NCBI RefSeq assembly: GCF_014295035.1
Contig: NZ_CP060404.1
Span: forward strand, 7,232,501-7,296,500
Source: Streptomyces buecherae
GTDB lineage: Bacteria > Actinomycetota > Actinomycetes > Streptomycetales > Streptomycetaceae
DNA length: 64,000 bases
Reading direction: 5' to 3'
In this document: piece by piece, positions 42,279 to 50,849 of the stretch
How the letters are laid out: the number at the start of each line of letters is the position of its first letter
Numbering within the stretch: position 1 is the stretch's first letter
The notes under the pieces: generated by a model
Databases searched by the model: none
Told to the model about the DNA's origin: nothing
What the model saw: the letters and a program-made list of their open reading frames with translations, nothing else
Translations under genes and position numbers: made by a program

Positions 42279-42567
42279 CCGGATCTCCCGTCTCGACGCT
42301 GCCGCACGCTGACCGGCGTCAGCTCACCCGAGCGTAGTTCAGATGCCGGGGCGCCCGTGCGGGAGTACGGTGCGCGACCCACGCCACCCGCCGGGTCGGC
42401 CCGCCCGGCGCGAGCGCGTGCGGGCCGGGTACGGCTCGGGTCCGTCAAGGTCGGGTCATGTACGGGTCATGGGACGGCCACGGGGGAGACATGGGTGGGT
42501 GAATTCGCGCCGGAGAGGGCGGGCGGCGGGCCAATGGTCGCCGCGGGGGCCGTAAGGGGCGCGAGAG

Positions 42568-42586
42568 CTAAGTTAGCCTTACCTAA
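42568..42586 (+). promoter_or_regulatory. Iron box (DmdR1/IdeR type)
   Basis: CTAAGTTAGCCTTACCTAA; its reverse complement TTAGGTAAGGCTAACTTAG matches about 16-17 of 19 positions of the actinobacterial iron-repressor box. It lies 35 bases upstream of the MFS start, in the right place to block transcription when iron is available. Confidence 0.75.
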
Positions 42587-42620
42587 CTTGGATCTCGGGG
42601 GTTGGCGGAAAGGGGAGGGC

Positions 42621-44051
42621 ATGTCGCCGCGCGCCGTGTCGCGGGTCTTCACCAAGGTCGGTGCGAAGGGGGTGCCGGCCGCGCCGCGCGCCGGCGGGGC
42701 CGCGCCGCCGTGGCTGCTCATGCTGCTCTCCTGCGGCGCGCAGTTCCTCGTCGTCCTGGACGCGACCATCGTCTCGGTCGCGCTGCCGCCGATCGCCGCC
42801 GCCCTCGGCTTCACCACCTCGTCCGTCGGCTGGGTGGTCAACGCCTACACCCTCGCCTTCGCCGGCTTCCTGCTGCTCGGCGGCCGGCTCGCCGACCTGA
42901 TCGGCACCCGCGCCGTCTTCCTCACCGGCCTCGGTATCTTCACCGCCGCCAGCCTCTGGTGCGGCCTGGCCACCGCCCCCTGGCACCTGGTGCTCGCCCG
43001 CGCCGTGCAGGGCCTGGGCGGCGCGCTGCTCATGCCCACCACGCTGACCATCGTGCACCTGGCCTACGCCGACCCCGCCGGGCGGGCCCGCGCGCTCGGC
43101 CTGTGGAGCATGGTCGGGGCGGTCGGCGCGGCGGCGGGCACGGTCTTCGGCGGGCTGCTCACCGACTCGCTCGGCTGGCGCTGGGTCTTCCTCGTCAAGG
43201 TGCCCATCGGCGTCGCGGTGCTCGTCGTCGCCTGGCGCGCGCTCGCCCGAAGGCCCCGTACGGACGCCGCGCGCGAGCCGCTGGACGTGCTCGGCGCGCT
43301 CCTGGTGACCTGCGGGCTCGCCGCCCTCGTCTACGGCGTCGTCGCCTTCGGCGAGCCGGCCGGCACGGCGCGGGCGGTGGCGTTCTCGGCCGCCGCCGTC
43401 GTCCTGCTCGCCCTCTTCGTGGCCCGCCAGCACCGGTGGGCCCGCAGCCCGCTGATGCCGCTGCGGATCTTCGGGCACCGCGCGGTCAGCGCCGCCAACG
43501 CCGTGATGTTCTGCCTGGGCGTCGGCTACCTCGCCAGTCCCGTGGTGCTCTCGCTCTACCTCCAACACGTGCTGGACTACTCGCCCTCACGCGCCGGGCT
43601 CGGCTTCCTGCCCACCGCCCTCGCGGTGATGGTCGGCGCTCAGGTCACCGGCTGGATGACCACCCACTGGGGCACCAGGCGCACCGCCAGCCTCGGCCTC
43701 TCGCTGGTCACCGCGGGCTTCCTGCTGCTCGTACGGCTCGGCCCCGACACGTCGTTCCTCCCCACCATCGTGGTCCCGCTGCTCCTCGTCGGCCTCGGCG
43801 CGGGCGTGGCCTTCACGCCGATCACCGTGGCGGCCACCAGCAGCGTCGAACCCGCCCTGACCGGGCTCGCCTCCGGGCTGCTCAACACCACGCGACAGGT
43901 CAGCACGGCGCTCGGGATCGCGGTCCTGACGGCGGTGGCGGGCGCGCTCGGCGGGGCCCACGGCTACGGCGTGGCCTTCCTCATCGCCGGCCTGCTCGCC
44001 GCGCTCGCCACGGCCGGGGCCGCGACGCTGCTGCCCAGGGAGCGCGGATAG
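42621..44051 (+). CDS. MFS exporter (DHA2, 14 TM), probably iron-regulated
   Basis: 476 residues from ATG at 42621 (AGGGGAGG upstream). The DHA2 drug-H+ antiporter features are clear: membrane segments from about residue 30, motif LDATIVSVALPPIAAALGF, GRLADLIGTRAVFLTGL (motif A), and motif C-like GAVGAAAGTVFGGLLTD; the C-terminal half has GLGAGVAFTPITVAATS. Most such proteins export antibiotics or siderophores. Because a near-consensus iron box precedes it, siderophore export is the favoured role (inference). The nearest iron-linked gene is the Fes-like esterase 28 kb away. Confidence 0.9.
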   Translation: MSPRAVSRVFTKVGAKGVPAAPRAGGAAPPWLLMLLSCGAQFLVVLDATIVSVALPPIAAALGFTTSSVGWVVNAYTLAFAGFLLLGGRLADLIGTRAVFLTGLGIFTAASLWCGLATAPWHLVLARAVQGLGGALLMPTTLTIVHLAYADPAGRARALGLWSMVGAVGAAAGTVFGGLLTDSLGWRWVFLVKVPIGVAVLVVAWRALARRPRTDAAREPLDVLGALLVTCGLAALVYGVVAFGEPAGTARAVAFSAAAVVLLALFVARQHRWARSPLMPLRIFGHRAVSAANAVMFCLGVGYLASPVVLSLYLQHVLDYSPSRAGLGFLPTALAVMVGAQVTGWMTTHWGTRRTASLGLSLVTAGFLLLVRLGPDTSFLPTIVVPLLLVGLGAGVAFTPITVAATSSVEPALTGLASGLLNTTRQVSTALGIAVLTAVAGALGGAHGYGVAFLIAGLLAALATAGAATLLPRERG

Positions 44052-44249
44052 CGCCCCGATGTGGGCCGGCCGGGCCGGCCGGGCCGGCCGGAAGGGAGGC
44101 CGCGCGGCCCGAGCCCGCCGTCCGTTCCGAGCCCGAGGCCGGGGGAGCGTCGGGGTGCGCGCGGCCCGCTCGGCGGTCGGCCGACGCCGGCGGCTCCGAC
44201 ATGACAGGCTGGTCGCCGAGCCCGGGCACCAGGCGGGCGGAAACACGAG

Positions 44250-46685
44250 GTGAGACGACGCGTGCAGTGGCCCCGATGGAAGACCGTGGGCGGCACCCTG
44301 CTGCGGGTGACGGTGGTGTGGGCGGTCAGCACGCTGACCATGCTCGTCCTCGCCGGCATCCTGCCCGACTTCCGACTCCAGTCCGCCGACGGCGACAGCA
44401 CCACCCGGATCGCCGTCACGGCCGCCTCCGGGGCGGGCGCCTTCGGCGTACTCAGCGCGCTGGTCTGGCCGGCGCTGGTGCGCGCCCTGCTGCTGGTGCC
44501 CGCCTTCGTCCTCGGGCTCCTCGTCTTCTTCCTCAACGGCTCGCTGCTGCTGGTCGCCCTCAGCCTGATACCCGACGGGCGGGGCCAGGTCGAGCCGGAG
44601 ACCGCCGTCGTCGTGGCCGCCGTCATGTCGGCCGCCTCCTCCGCGACGAGCACGGCCCTGGCCGTACGCGACGACGGCGCCTACCGCCGGCGACTGGCCC
44701 GGCTCGCCTACCGCAGGCACCGCCGCGGCGGCCTGCCCGGCGCCCCGCCCTGGCGCGGCCGACCCGCCGCCGGCCGCGCCCACCCCGACGCCCCGGACAC
44801 CGCCCCCGGCACGGTCTTCCTGCAACTCGACGGCGTCGGCCACGACCTGCTGCGGGCCGCCCTGCGCGAGCGCCCCGCGACCCGCGGCCGGGCCAGACCC
44901 AGGCCGCCGCTCATGGAGACCCTCGCCGCCTGGGAGGGCACCACCCACACCCTCACCCGCTGGCGCACCGACTGGTCCAGCCAGACCGGCGCCAGCCAAC
45001 TGGGCATCCTGCACGGCTCCAACGAGGACGTGCCCGCCTTCCGCTGGTACGAGAAGGACACCGGCGAGCTGATGATCAGCAACCGCCCGACCAGCGCCGC
45101 CGAGCTCCAGCGCCGCGCCGCCGCCCGCGCCGGCCACCCGGGCCTGCTCGCCGAGGACGGCGCCAGCCGCGGCAACCTGTTCACCGGCGGCGCCGACCAA
45201 CTCGCCCTCGTCCTGTCGGTCGCCGGCCGGCGCGGCCGGCACAACCGCTCCCGCGCCGGCTACTTCGCCTACTTCTCCGACCCCGCCAACGCCACCCGCA
45301 CCGCGGGCTCCTTCGTCGCCGAGGTCTGCCGCGAGATCGGCCAGTCAACCCGCGCCAAGCTGCGCCGCGAACGGCCTCGGGTGCGACGCGGCGGGCTCTA
45401 CCCCTTCATCCGCGCCTTCGCCACCGTCGTCGAGCGCGACGTGGTCGTGGCCGCCGTCATCGGCGACATGCTCGCCGGGCGCGGCGCCGTCTACGCCGAC
45501 CTGGTCGCCTACGACGAGGTCGCCCACCACTCGGGCCCGTACAGCCGCGACACCCACCAGGTGCTGCGCCGCCTCGACCGCAGCATCACGCTGATCGCCA
45601 AGGCCGCCCGGCACGCGCCCCGCGACTACCGCTTCGTGCTCCTGTCCGACCACGGCCAGACCCCGGGCGAGACCTTTGCGGCGCAGTACGGGCTCACCCT
45701 GGAGGACCTGGTGCGCGCCGGCTGCGGGCTGCCGGTCCCGCGCCGCGCCGGGCGCACCCGCAGTGGCGCGGAGGCTCGCGCGGCGGCCCGCGTCGCGCTG
45801 CACCGGCCCGAGGAGACGCACGAACGCGAGCAGGCGCCCGCCGGCGCACCGCCCGCGGGCCCCGACGCGACCGCCACCACCCCCGGGCCGCGCCCCCCGG
45901 CCCCGACCCCGACCCCGGACCCGGCGCCGCCCGCCGCCGAGCCGGTCGCGACGCTCCCCGCCACCGACCCCGCCGAGCCACCCGCCACCACCGCCCCCGC
46001 CGAGTCGCAGCGCCGGCGCGGCCGGTCCGGGCCGCTCGTGCTCGGCTCGGGCAACCTGGGCCTGATCTCCTTCCCCGACGTGCCGCACCGGCTGACCCGC
46101 GAGGAGATCGACCGCCGCCACCCCGCCCTGCTGCACGCCCTCGCCGAGCACCCCGGGATCGGGTTCCTGCTCGTACGGTCCGCGCGGCACGGCCCGGTGG
46201 TGCTCGGCGCGCACGGCAGCGAACACCACCTGGCCACCGGGCACGTCGTCGGCGCCAGCCCGCTGGCACCGTTCGGCCCCGGCGCGGCGGAGGCCGTGCT
46301 GCGCACCGACGGCTTCCCGCACGTCGCCGACATCATGGTCAACTCCGCCTACGACCCGCGCACCGGCGAGGTGCACGCCTTCGAGGACCAGATCGGCTCG
46401 CACGGCGGCCTCGGCGGCGACCAGGCCCACGCCTTCCTGCTGTGGCCGAGCGAACTGTCCCCGCCCACCGCCGACGGCACGGAACTGGTCGGGGCCGAAC
46501 GCGTCCACCAGGTGCTGCGCCGCTGGCTCGCGGAGGCGGAGCGATCCGCCTCCGAGCACCGGTCCGCGGACCTGCTCCCGGCGGCGGAGCGGCTCGCGGA
46601 GCCGGTGGACGAATCCCCGATCACACCCGGTGTGACCGGCGCTTTTTCCACGACGGAGCCCGTCGCACAGGACAAATCCCGCTGA
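44250..46685 (+). CDS. Membrane-anchored holin-like / phosphodiesterase (PglZ-type) fusion protein
   Basis: 811 residues from GTG. The first ~140 residues have four hydrophobic segments (TLLRVTVVWAVSTLTMLVLA, ALVRALLLVPAFVLGLLVFF and two more), labelled phage holin family IV-like in related proteins. An alkaline-phosphatase-superfamily domain follows (about 185-480 and 590-760): FLQLDGVGHDLL, TDWSSQTGASQLGILHG, AYDEVAHHSGPYS, LLSDHGQTPG, NSAYDPRTGE. A Pro/Ala-rich insert (about 495-590) divides it. This is a membrane-tethered nucleotide pyrophosphatase or phosphodiesterase-like enzyme; the substrate is unknown. Located between the exporter and permease genes without overlap. Confidence 0.85.
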   Translation: MRRRVQWPRWKTVGGTLLRVTVVWAVSTLTMLVLAGILPDFRLQSADGDSTTRIAVTAASGAGAFGVLSALVWPALVRALLLVPAFVLGLLVFFLNGSLLLVALSLIPDGRGQVEPETAVVVAAVMSAASSATSTALAVRDDGAYRRRLARLAYRRHRRGGLPGAPPWRGRPAAGRAHPDAPDTAPGTVFLQLDGVGHDLLRAALRERPATRGRARPRPPLMETLAAWEGTTHTLTRWRTDWSSQTGASQLGILHGSNEDVPAFRWYEKDTGELMISNRPTSAAELQRRAAARAGHPGLLAEDGASRGNLFTGGADQLALVLSVAGRRGRHNRSRAGYFAYFSDPANATRTAGSFVAEVCREIGQSTRAKLRRERPRVRRGGLYPFIRAFATVVERDVVVAAVIGDMLAGRGAVYADLVAYDEVAHHSGPYSRDTHQVLRRLDRSITLIAKAARHAPRDYRFVLLSDHGQTPGETFAAQYGLTLEDLVRAGCGLPVPRRAGRTRSGAEARAAARVALHRPEETHEREQAPAGAPPAGPDATATTPGPRPPAPTPTPDPAPPAAEPVATLPATDPAEPPATTAPAESQRRRGRSGPLVLGSGNLGLISFPDVPHRLTREEIDRRHPALLHALAEHPGIGFLLVRSARHGPVVLGAHGSEHHLATGHVVGASPLAPFGPGAAEAVLRTDGFPHVADIMVNSAYDPRTGEVHAFEDQIGSHGGLGGDQAHAFLLWPSELSPPTADGTELVGAERVHQVLRRWLAEAERSASEHRSADLLPAAERLAEPVDESPITPGVTGAFSTTEPVAQDKSR

Positions 46686-46784
46686 TTTTGCGAGCCGCTC
46701 CCGGTCCCTGACCATATTGCGCGGTCCGTCCCGTCCGACACCTTCGGGCGATGTGCGCGACCCGCACCGAGAGGCTCACCCCCC

Positions 46785-48224
46785 ATGCACGACCGCCACT
46801 CCCGCCGCTTCGGCCTGCCCACCGCGACCGCCCTGGTCATGGGCAACATCATCGGCGGCGGCATCTTCCTGCTGCCCGCCCTCGTCGCCCCGTACGGCAC
46901 CGTCAGCCTGGTCGCGTTCGTCGTGCTGACCGCGGGCGCGCTCGCGCTGGCCCTGGTCTTCGGGAGGCTGGCCCAGCGCGACCCGCGCACCGGCGGGCCC
47001 TACGTGTACGCGCGGGCGGCCTTCGGCGACTTCGCCGGCTTCCTGGCCGCCTGGAGCTACTGGATCACCACCTGGGTCAGCAACGCGGCCCTGGCCGTGG
47101 CCGCCGTCGGCTACCTCGACGTGCTGGTCCCGGTGCACGGCGCGACCTGGCGGACCGTGCTGGCCGCGCTGGTCATCCTGTGGCTGCCCGCGCTCGCGAA
47201 CCTCGCCGGCACCCGGTACGTCGGCGCGGTGCAACTCGTCTCGACGGTGCTCAAGTTCGCGCCGCTGCTGCTGGTCGCGATCGGCGGCCTCGTCTTCTTC
47301 GACCCGGCCAACCTCGGCCCGTTCCAGGCCGGCGACCAGGGCCTGACCGGCAGCGTCTCGGCAGCGGCGGCGATCCTGCTGTTCAGCTACCTCGGCGTGG
47401 AGTCGGCCGCGATGAGCGCCGGCGAGGTACGCGACCCGCGCCGCAACGTCGGCCGCGCCACCGTCCTCGGCACGCTCGGCGCGGCACTGGTCTACCTCCT
47501 CGGCACGCTCGCGGTCTTCGGCACCGTCGCCCACGCGGACCTGGTGGACTCCACGGCGCCGTTCTCCGACTCCGTGAACGCCATGTTCGGCGGCGACTGG
47601 GGCGGCGTCGTCATCGCCTGCGCCGCGCTCGTCTCCATGACCGGCGCGCTCAACGGCTGGACCCTGATGAGCGCCCAGGCGCCGTACGCGGCGGCGCGCG
47701 ACGGCCTGTTCCCCGCGGCGTTCCTGCGCAGGCGACGCGGCGTGCCGACCACCGGCGTACTGGTGGGCACCGTACTGGCCTCACTGCTCACCGTCGCCGC
47801 CTACACCCTGGGCACCGGCGGCGCCTTCGAGACGCTGGTCCTGGTCACCACCTTCACCGCCACCGTCCCCTACCTCCTGGCGACCGCCGCCCAGCTCTAC
47901 TTCCTCCTCTCCGGCCAGCGCGACCGCGTCCGCCCCGCCCGCCTGACCCGCGACGCGGCCCTGGCCCTGACCGCCTTCGGCTTCTCCCTGTGGCTGGTCG
48001 CCGGCGCCGGCTACGCGGCGGTCTACCAGGGCGTGCTGTTCCTGTTCGCCGGCGTCCTGGTGTACGTGTGGCTGGCGGCACGGCGGACGCGGGTGGGCTC
48101 GCCGGTTGGCGCGGAGCCGGCGAGCGCGGCGCCCCTCGTCGAGCCGTCGGGCCAGGCGCCGCCCGATCAGGCATCGCCCGACCAGGTACCGGCCGGGGTG
48201 GGCGCGGGCGGCGGCAGGCCGTGA
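46785..48224 (+). CDS. APC-family amino acid permease
   Basis: 479 residues, about 12 membrane segments. The N-terminus shows the APC signature ATALVMGNIIGGGIFLLPAL and the helix-2 motif GRLAQRDPRTGGPYVYARAA, close to the arginine-agmatine or basic amino-acid antiporter branch (APA). FSYLGVESAAMSAGEVRDPR is the conserved helix-6 region. The C-terminal ~35 residues are Pro/Ala/Gly-rich (QAPPDQASPDQVPAG). The transported amino acid is not determined. A hairpin follows the stop. Confidence 0.9.
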   Translation: MHDRHSRRFGLPTATALVMGNIIGGGIFLLPALVAPYGTVSLVAFVVLTAGALALALVFGRLAQRDPRTGGPYVYARAAFGDFAGFLAAWSYWITTWVSNAALAVAAVGYLDVLVPVHGATWRTVLAALVILWLPALANLAGTRYVGAVQLVSTVLKFAPLLLVAIGGLVFFDPANLGPFQAGDQGLTGSVSAAAAILLFSYLGVESAAMSAGEVRDPRRNVGRATVLGTLGAALVYLLGTLAVFGTVAHADLVDSTAPFSDSVNAMFGGDWGGVVIACAALVSMTGALNGWTLMSAQAPYAAARDGLFPAAFLRRRRGVPTTGVLVGTVLASLLTVAAYTLGTGGAFETLVLVTTFTATVPYLLATAAQLYFLLSGQRDRVRPARLTRDAALALTAFGFSLWLVAGAGYAAVYQGVLFLFAGVLVYVWLAARRTRVGSPVGAEPASAAPLVEPSGQAPPDQASPDQVPAGVGAGGGRP

Positions 48225-48226
48225 CC

Positions 48227-48255
48227 CGCGGGGCCGGCCACCAGTACGCCCCGCG
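48227..48255. terminator. Hairpin between convergent permease and methyltransferase genes
   Basis: CGCGGGGC (48227-48234) with GCCCCGCG (48248-48255); three bases after the permease stop and ten bases before the methyltransferase stop. Confidence 0.5.
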
Positions 48256-48264
48256 CGCCGCGAC

Positions 48265-49086
48265 TCACGGCCCGTCGGTGCGGACCGCGCTGGTCGCCAG
48301 GGTGGTGTAGCGCATCGTGAAGCGACCCCCGAGGGCGTCGACGGCGTCGCCCACGGCGCCCAGGATCTCGGCCAGTTGGTCGGCGGAGAGCCGGGTGAGC
48401 CCGCCGGTCGTGGGGAGGAGTTCCAGCCACTGCGCGCGGGTGTAGGTCCGCTCCCAGTCGAAGCGCCACTGCTCCGGTTCGGCGAACCGCCCCGTCCCAC
48501 GGATCGCGTCGGCGATCCGCGCGTACCCCGCCTGGTACGTCTCCAGCGCCCGCCGCGCCGGCTGCTGGCCGAACGGGGAGTCGGGCGCCACCCGCCGGTA
48601 GGCGGCCGCGAACGGCTCGGCCACCTCGGCGGGCGGCTCGAAGACGTGCCCGAAGATGGCCAGGCGCCCCCTCGGGCGCAGCACCTCGGCCGCCTTCGCG
48701 GCGCCGGCGACCGGGTCCACCCAGTGCCACACCTGGCCGGCGACCACCGCGTCGAACACCCGCCCCGCCGGCTCCCAGTCCTCGAAGGTCGCCACCTCCA
48801 CCGGCAGGCCACGGGCCCGCGCGAAGTCGGCCATCCGCGCGTCCGGCTCGACGCCGAGCACGGTGCGGCCGGCGGCCTGGAACTGCCGGGCCGCGATCCC
48901 CGTGCCGCACCCGACATCGAGCACCTCGGGCCCCGGGCTCCCGTCGACGACCCGGGCCACCAGGTCATCGGGGTACGCGGGCCGGGCCCGGTCGTAACGC
49001 TCGGCCTGCGCTCCGAACGACTCGGCCACCTGTCGCGCCTCATGCGGGTGCGCTGGCTCTGACTGCTCTGGCGGTAAAGTGGGCAT
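48265..49086 (-). CDS. Class I SAM-dependent methyltransferase
   Basis: 273 residues. Motif I is VLDVGCGTGIAARQF, acidic motif II GVEPDARMADFA, and post-II VVAGQVWHWVDPVAGAAKAA, as in the Methyltransf_11 (UbiE/bypB-like) group. Acceptor unknown. The start codon is close to a TAGAGT -10-like element (49093-49098) so the mRNA may be leaderless. It is divergent from a TetR gene across a 17-bp-periodic array, so the regulator probably controls it. Confidence 0.87.
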   Translation of the reverse strand: MPTLPPEQSEPAHPHEARQVAESFGAQAERYDRARPAYPDDLVARVVDGSPGPEVLDVGCGTGIAARQFQAAGRTVLGVEPDARMADFARARGLPVEVATFEDWEPAGRVFDAVVAGQVWHWVDPVAGAAKAAEVLRPRGRLAIFGHVFEPPAEVAEPFAAAYRRVAPDSPFGQQPARRALETYQAGYARIADAIRGTGRFAEPEQWRFDWERTYTRAQWLELLPTTGGLTRLSADQLAEILGAVGDAVDALGGRFTMRYTTLATSAVRTDGP

Positions 49087-49099
49087 GCGGTCACTCTAG

Positions 49100-49236
49100 T
49101 GGGCAAGCGCCCACACAGGGCAAGGGCGCACACGCGACGAGGGCGTGTACGTGAGGGGGGCGTGTTCGTGACACGCGCCCGCGCATGGCAAGGTGCCCGC
49201 ACGGGGCAGATGCCCGCACGGGGCGAGTGCCCGCAC
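49100..49236. repeat. Eight-unit 17-bp array of operator-like palindromes
   Basis: Units of 17 bases start at 49100, 49117, 49134, 49151, 49168, 49186, 49203 and 49220. Units 1, 2, 6, 7 and 8 follow KGGGCAAGNGCCCRCAC (unit 1: TGGGCAAGCGCCCACAC); 3-5 are degenerate but keep phase to within one base. The core is an inverted repeat GGGC-N4-GCCC. The period is not a multiple of three, so it is not coding. It fills the divergent region of the methyltransferase and TetR genes. Confidence 0.8.
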
Positions 49237-49278
49237 GCCGACGGATGCCAGGGGACTGGCGCGGGAGAGGACCGGTAC

Positions 49279-49878
49279 GTGCCGACCGGAGTGCACCTTC
49301 GCGATGCGCGACAGCAGTTGTTCGACGCCGCCGAACGCGTACTGCTGCGCGCCGGCCCGACCGGGCTGACCAGCCGGGCCGTCACGGACGAGGCGGGCTG
49401 CGCCAAGGGCGTCCTGCACCGGCACTTCACCGACTTCGACGGGTTCCTCGCCGAGCTGGTGCTGGACCGGGCCGCGCGGCTTGAGGCGCGGGCGCACGCG
49501 CTGCGCGAGGCCGCCGGCACCGGCGCGGTGGCCGACAACCTCACCGCCGCGCTGACCACCCTGTTCGAGCCCGTCCCGGTGGCGATCATCCCGCTCATCA
49601 CCTTCCGCGACGAGCTGCGCGCCCGGCTCCGCCAGGCCAGGCCCGGCGGCGGCATCGCGATCCTCGCGGAGGTCACGACGGCGGTCTCCGGCTACCTGGC
49701 CGACGAGCGCGCCCGGGGCCGCATCGCACCCGACGCCGACCTCGACTCCCTCGCCCTCTCCCTGGTCGGCGGCGGCCACCTGCTCTTCGCCGACCGCGAC
49801 CCGGGCCCACCGACCAGGGCCACCGTGCGCAGGCTCGTGGTATCGGTGCTGGCTGGTCACGTCCGGGGTGACGGGTAG
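49279..49878 (+). CDS. TetR-family regulator
   Basis: 199 residues from GTG at 49279, with GGAGAGGA seven bases upstream. Longer in-frame versions would cross the 17-bp array and are rejected. The TetR HTH is at about 12-58 (LFDAAERVLLRAGPTGLTSR, AKGVLHRHFTDFDGFLAELV). The ligand-binding part is mostly Ala/Leu helices with FADRDPGPPTRATVRRLVV at the end. It is divergent from the methyltransferase across the array of GGGC-N4-GCCC palindromes, the most likely binding sites. Confidence 0.87.
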   Translation: MPTGVHLRDARQQLFDAAERVLLRAGPTGLTSRAVTDEAGCAKGVLHRHFTDFDGFLAELVLDRAARLEARAHALREAAGTGAVADNLTAALTTLFEPVPVAIIPLITFRDELRARLRQARPGGGIAILAEVTTAVSGYLADERARGRIAPDADLDSLALSLVGGGHLLFADRDPGPPTRATVRRLVVSVLAGHVRGDG

Positions 49879-49944
49879 CCGTACGGCTCACGCCCGCGAC
49901 AGCGCCCGTCGTCCGCCAGTGAGCCCCGCCGGGAGCCCTTCCGT

Positions 49945-50706
49945 TCAGGCCGTCGAGCCGCCGTCCACGACCAGGTCGGCGCCGACCGTGGAGGCCGCGT
50001 CGTCCGAGGCGAGGTAGAGCACCGCGGCGGCGATCTCCTCGGTACGGGCCACCCGCCCGTTGGGCACCTGCTGCCGCATCCGCTCGGCCTTCGCCTCCGG
50101 GCTCTCGCCCGGCAGCGTGGACATCGAGGTGTCCGTGGAACCGGGGCTCACCGCGTTGACGCGTACGCCGTCGCCGATGTGGTCGAGCGCGGCGTTGCGG
50201 GTCAGCGCGCTGACGGCGGCCTTGCTCGCGACGTACGCGGCCATGTTGCGGCGGCGCGAGTGGGCGCCGAGCCGGGAGGCGATGTTGACGATGGCGCCGC
50301 CGCCGTGCGCGCGCATGTGCTGGATCTCGTGCTTGAGCGACAGCCAGACGCCGGTCACGTTGACGTCCACGACGCGCCGCCAGTCCTCCTCGGCCACGTC
50401 GGCGACCGGCGTCGCGGGCAGGATGAGCCCCGCGTTGTTCACGGCGACGTGCAACCCGTCGAACCGCTTCACCGTCTCCCGCACCAGCCGCTCCACGTCC
50501 GGCCCGTGCGTGACGTCGGCCGTGATCGCGGCGGCCACCCCGCCCGCCCGCTCGACCAGGCCGACGGTCTCCCTGAGCGACTCCGCCGTACGGCCGGCGA
50601 CCACGACCCGCGCCCCCTCACGGGCGAGCGCGACGGCGACGGCCCGGCCGATGCCGGTGCCGCCGCCCGTGACAAGGGCGGTCTTGCCGGTGAAGCGTGC
50701 GGACAT
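49945..50706 (-). CDS. SDR-family oxidoreductase
   Basis: 253 residues from ATG at 50706, GAGGAG upstream. Classical SDR: TGGGTGIG (14-21), NNAG (about 91-94), NIASRLG, YVASK (YxxxK) and the glycine-rich VGADLVVDGGSTA end typical of FabG-like enzymes. Substrate unknown. The promoter at 50756-50784 has an operator exactly in its spacer, and the TetR regulator gene lies just upstream on the same strand, so repression and induction by ligand are likely. Confidence 0.92.
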   Translation of the reverse strand: MSARFTGKTALVTGGGTGIGRAVAVALAREGARVVVAGRTAESLRETVGLVERAGGVAAAITADVTHGPDVERLVRETVKRFDGLHVAVNNAGLILPATPVADVAEEDWRRVVDVNVTGVWLSLKHEIQHMRAHGGGAIVNIASRLGAHSRRRNMAAYVASKAAVSALTRNAALDHIGDGVRVNAVSPGSTDTSMSTLPGESPEAKAERMRQQVPNGRVARTEEIAAAVLYLASDDAASTVGADLVVDGGSTA

Positions 50707-50755
50707 GAGGGTGACTCCTCGTATGTCAGGCATCTCCGGGGCGGAGACGCGAGGA

Positions 50756-50784
50756 AAAATAGCAGACCGATCGGTCTCGAATAA
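50756..50784 (-). promoter_or_regulatory. SDR promoter with embedded TetR operator
   Basis: Minus strand -35 TTATTC (50779-50784) and -10 TATTTT (50756-50761) are 17 bases apart. The spacer contains the perfect 14-base palindrome AGACCGATCGGTCT (50764-50777). Binding there would block polymerase. About 50 bases of leader precede the SDR start. Confidence 0.75.
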
Positions 50785-50849
50785 GGGCATGTGGGTCGCA
50801 GGGCGTGAGGTGCGATGCGTGGGGGAGTGCCCCACCGGGACGCCGTGGG

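Noticed and set aside
42602..46711. 1369-codon + strand frame overlapping MFS and phosphodiesterase genes
   Set aside because: Arg/Pro-rich translation without domains; it is the +2 shadow of two recognisable genes, common in high-GC DNA.
49100..49236. CRISPR array
   Set aside because: Units are directly adjacent palindromes of 17 bases with no unique spacers and no cas genes.
49099..49278. Upstream extension of the TetR protein through the 17-bp array
   Set aside because: The array has a non-codon period and unrelated residues; the GTG at 49279 has a proper ribosome site and the normal TetR N-terminus.
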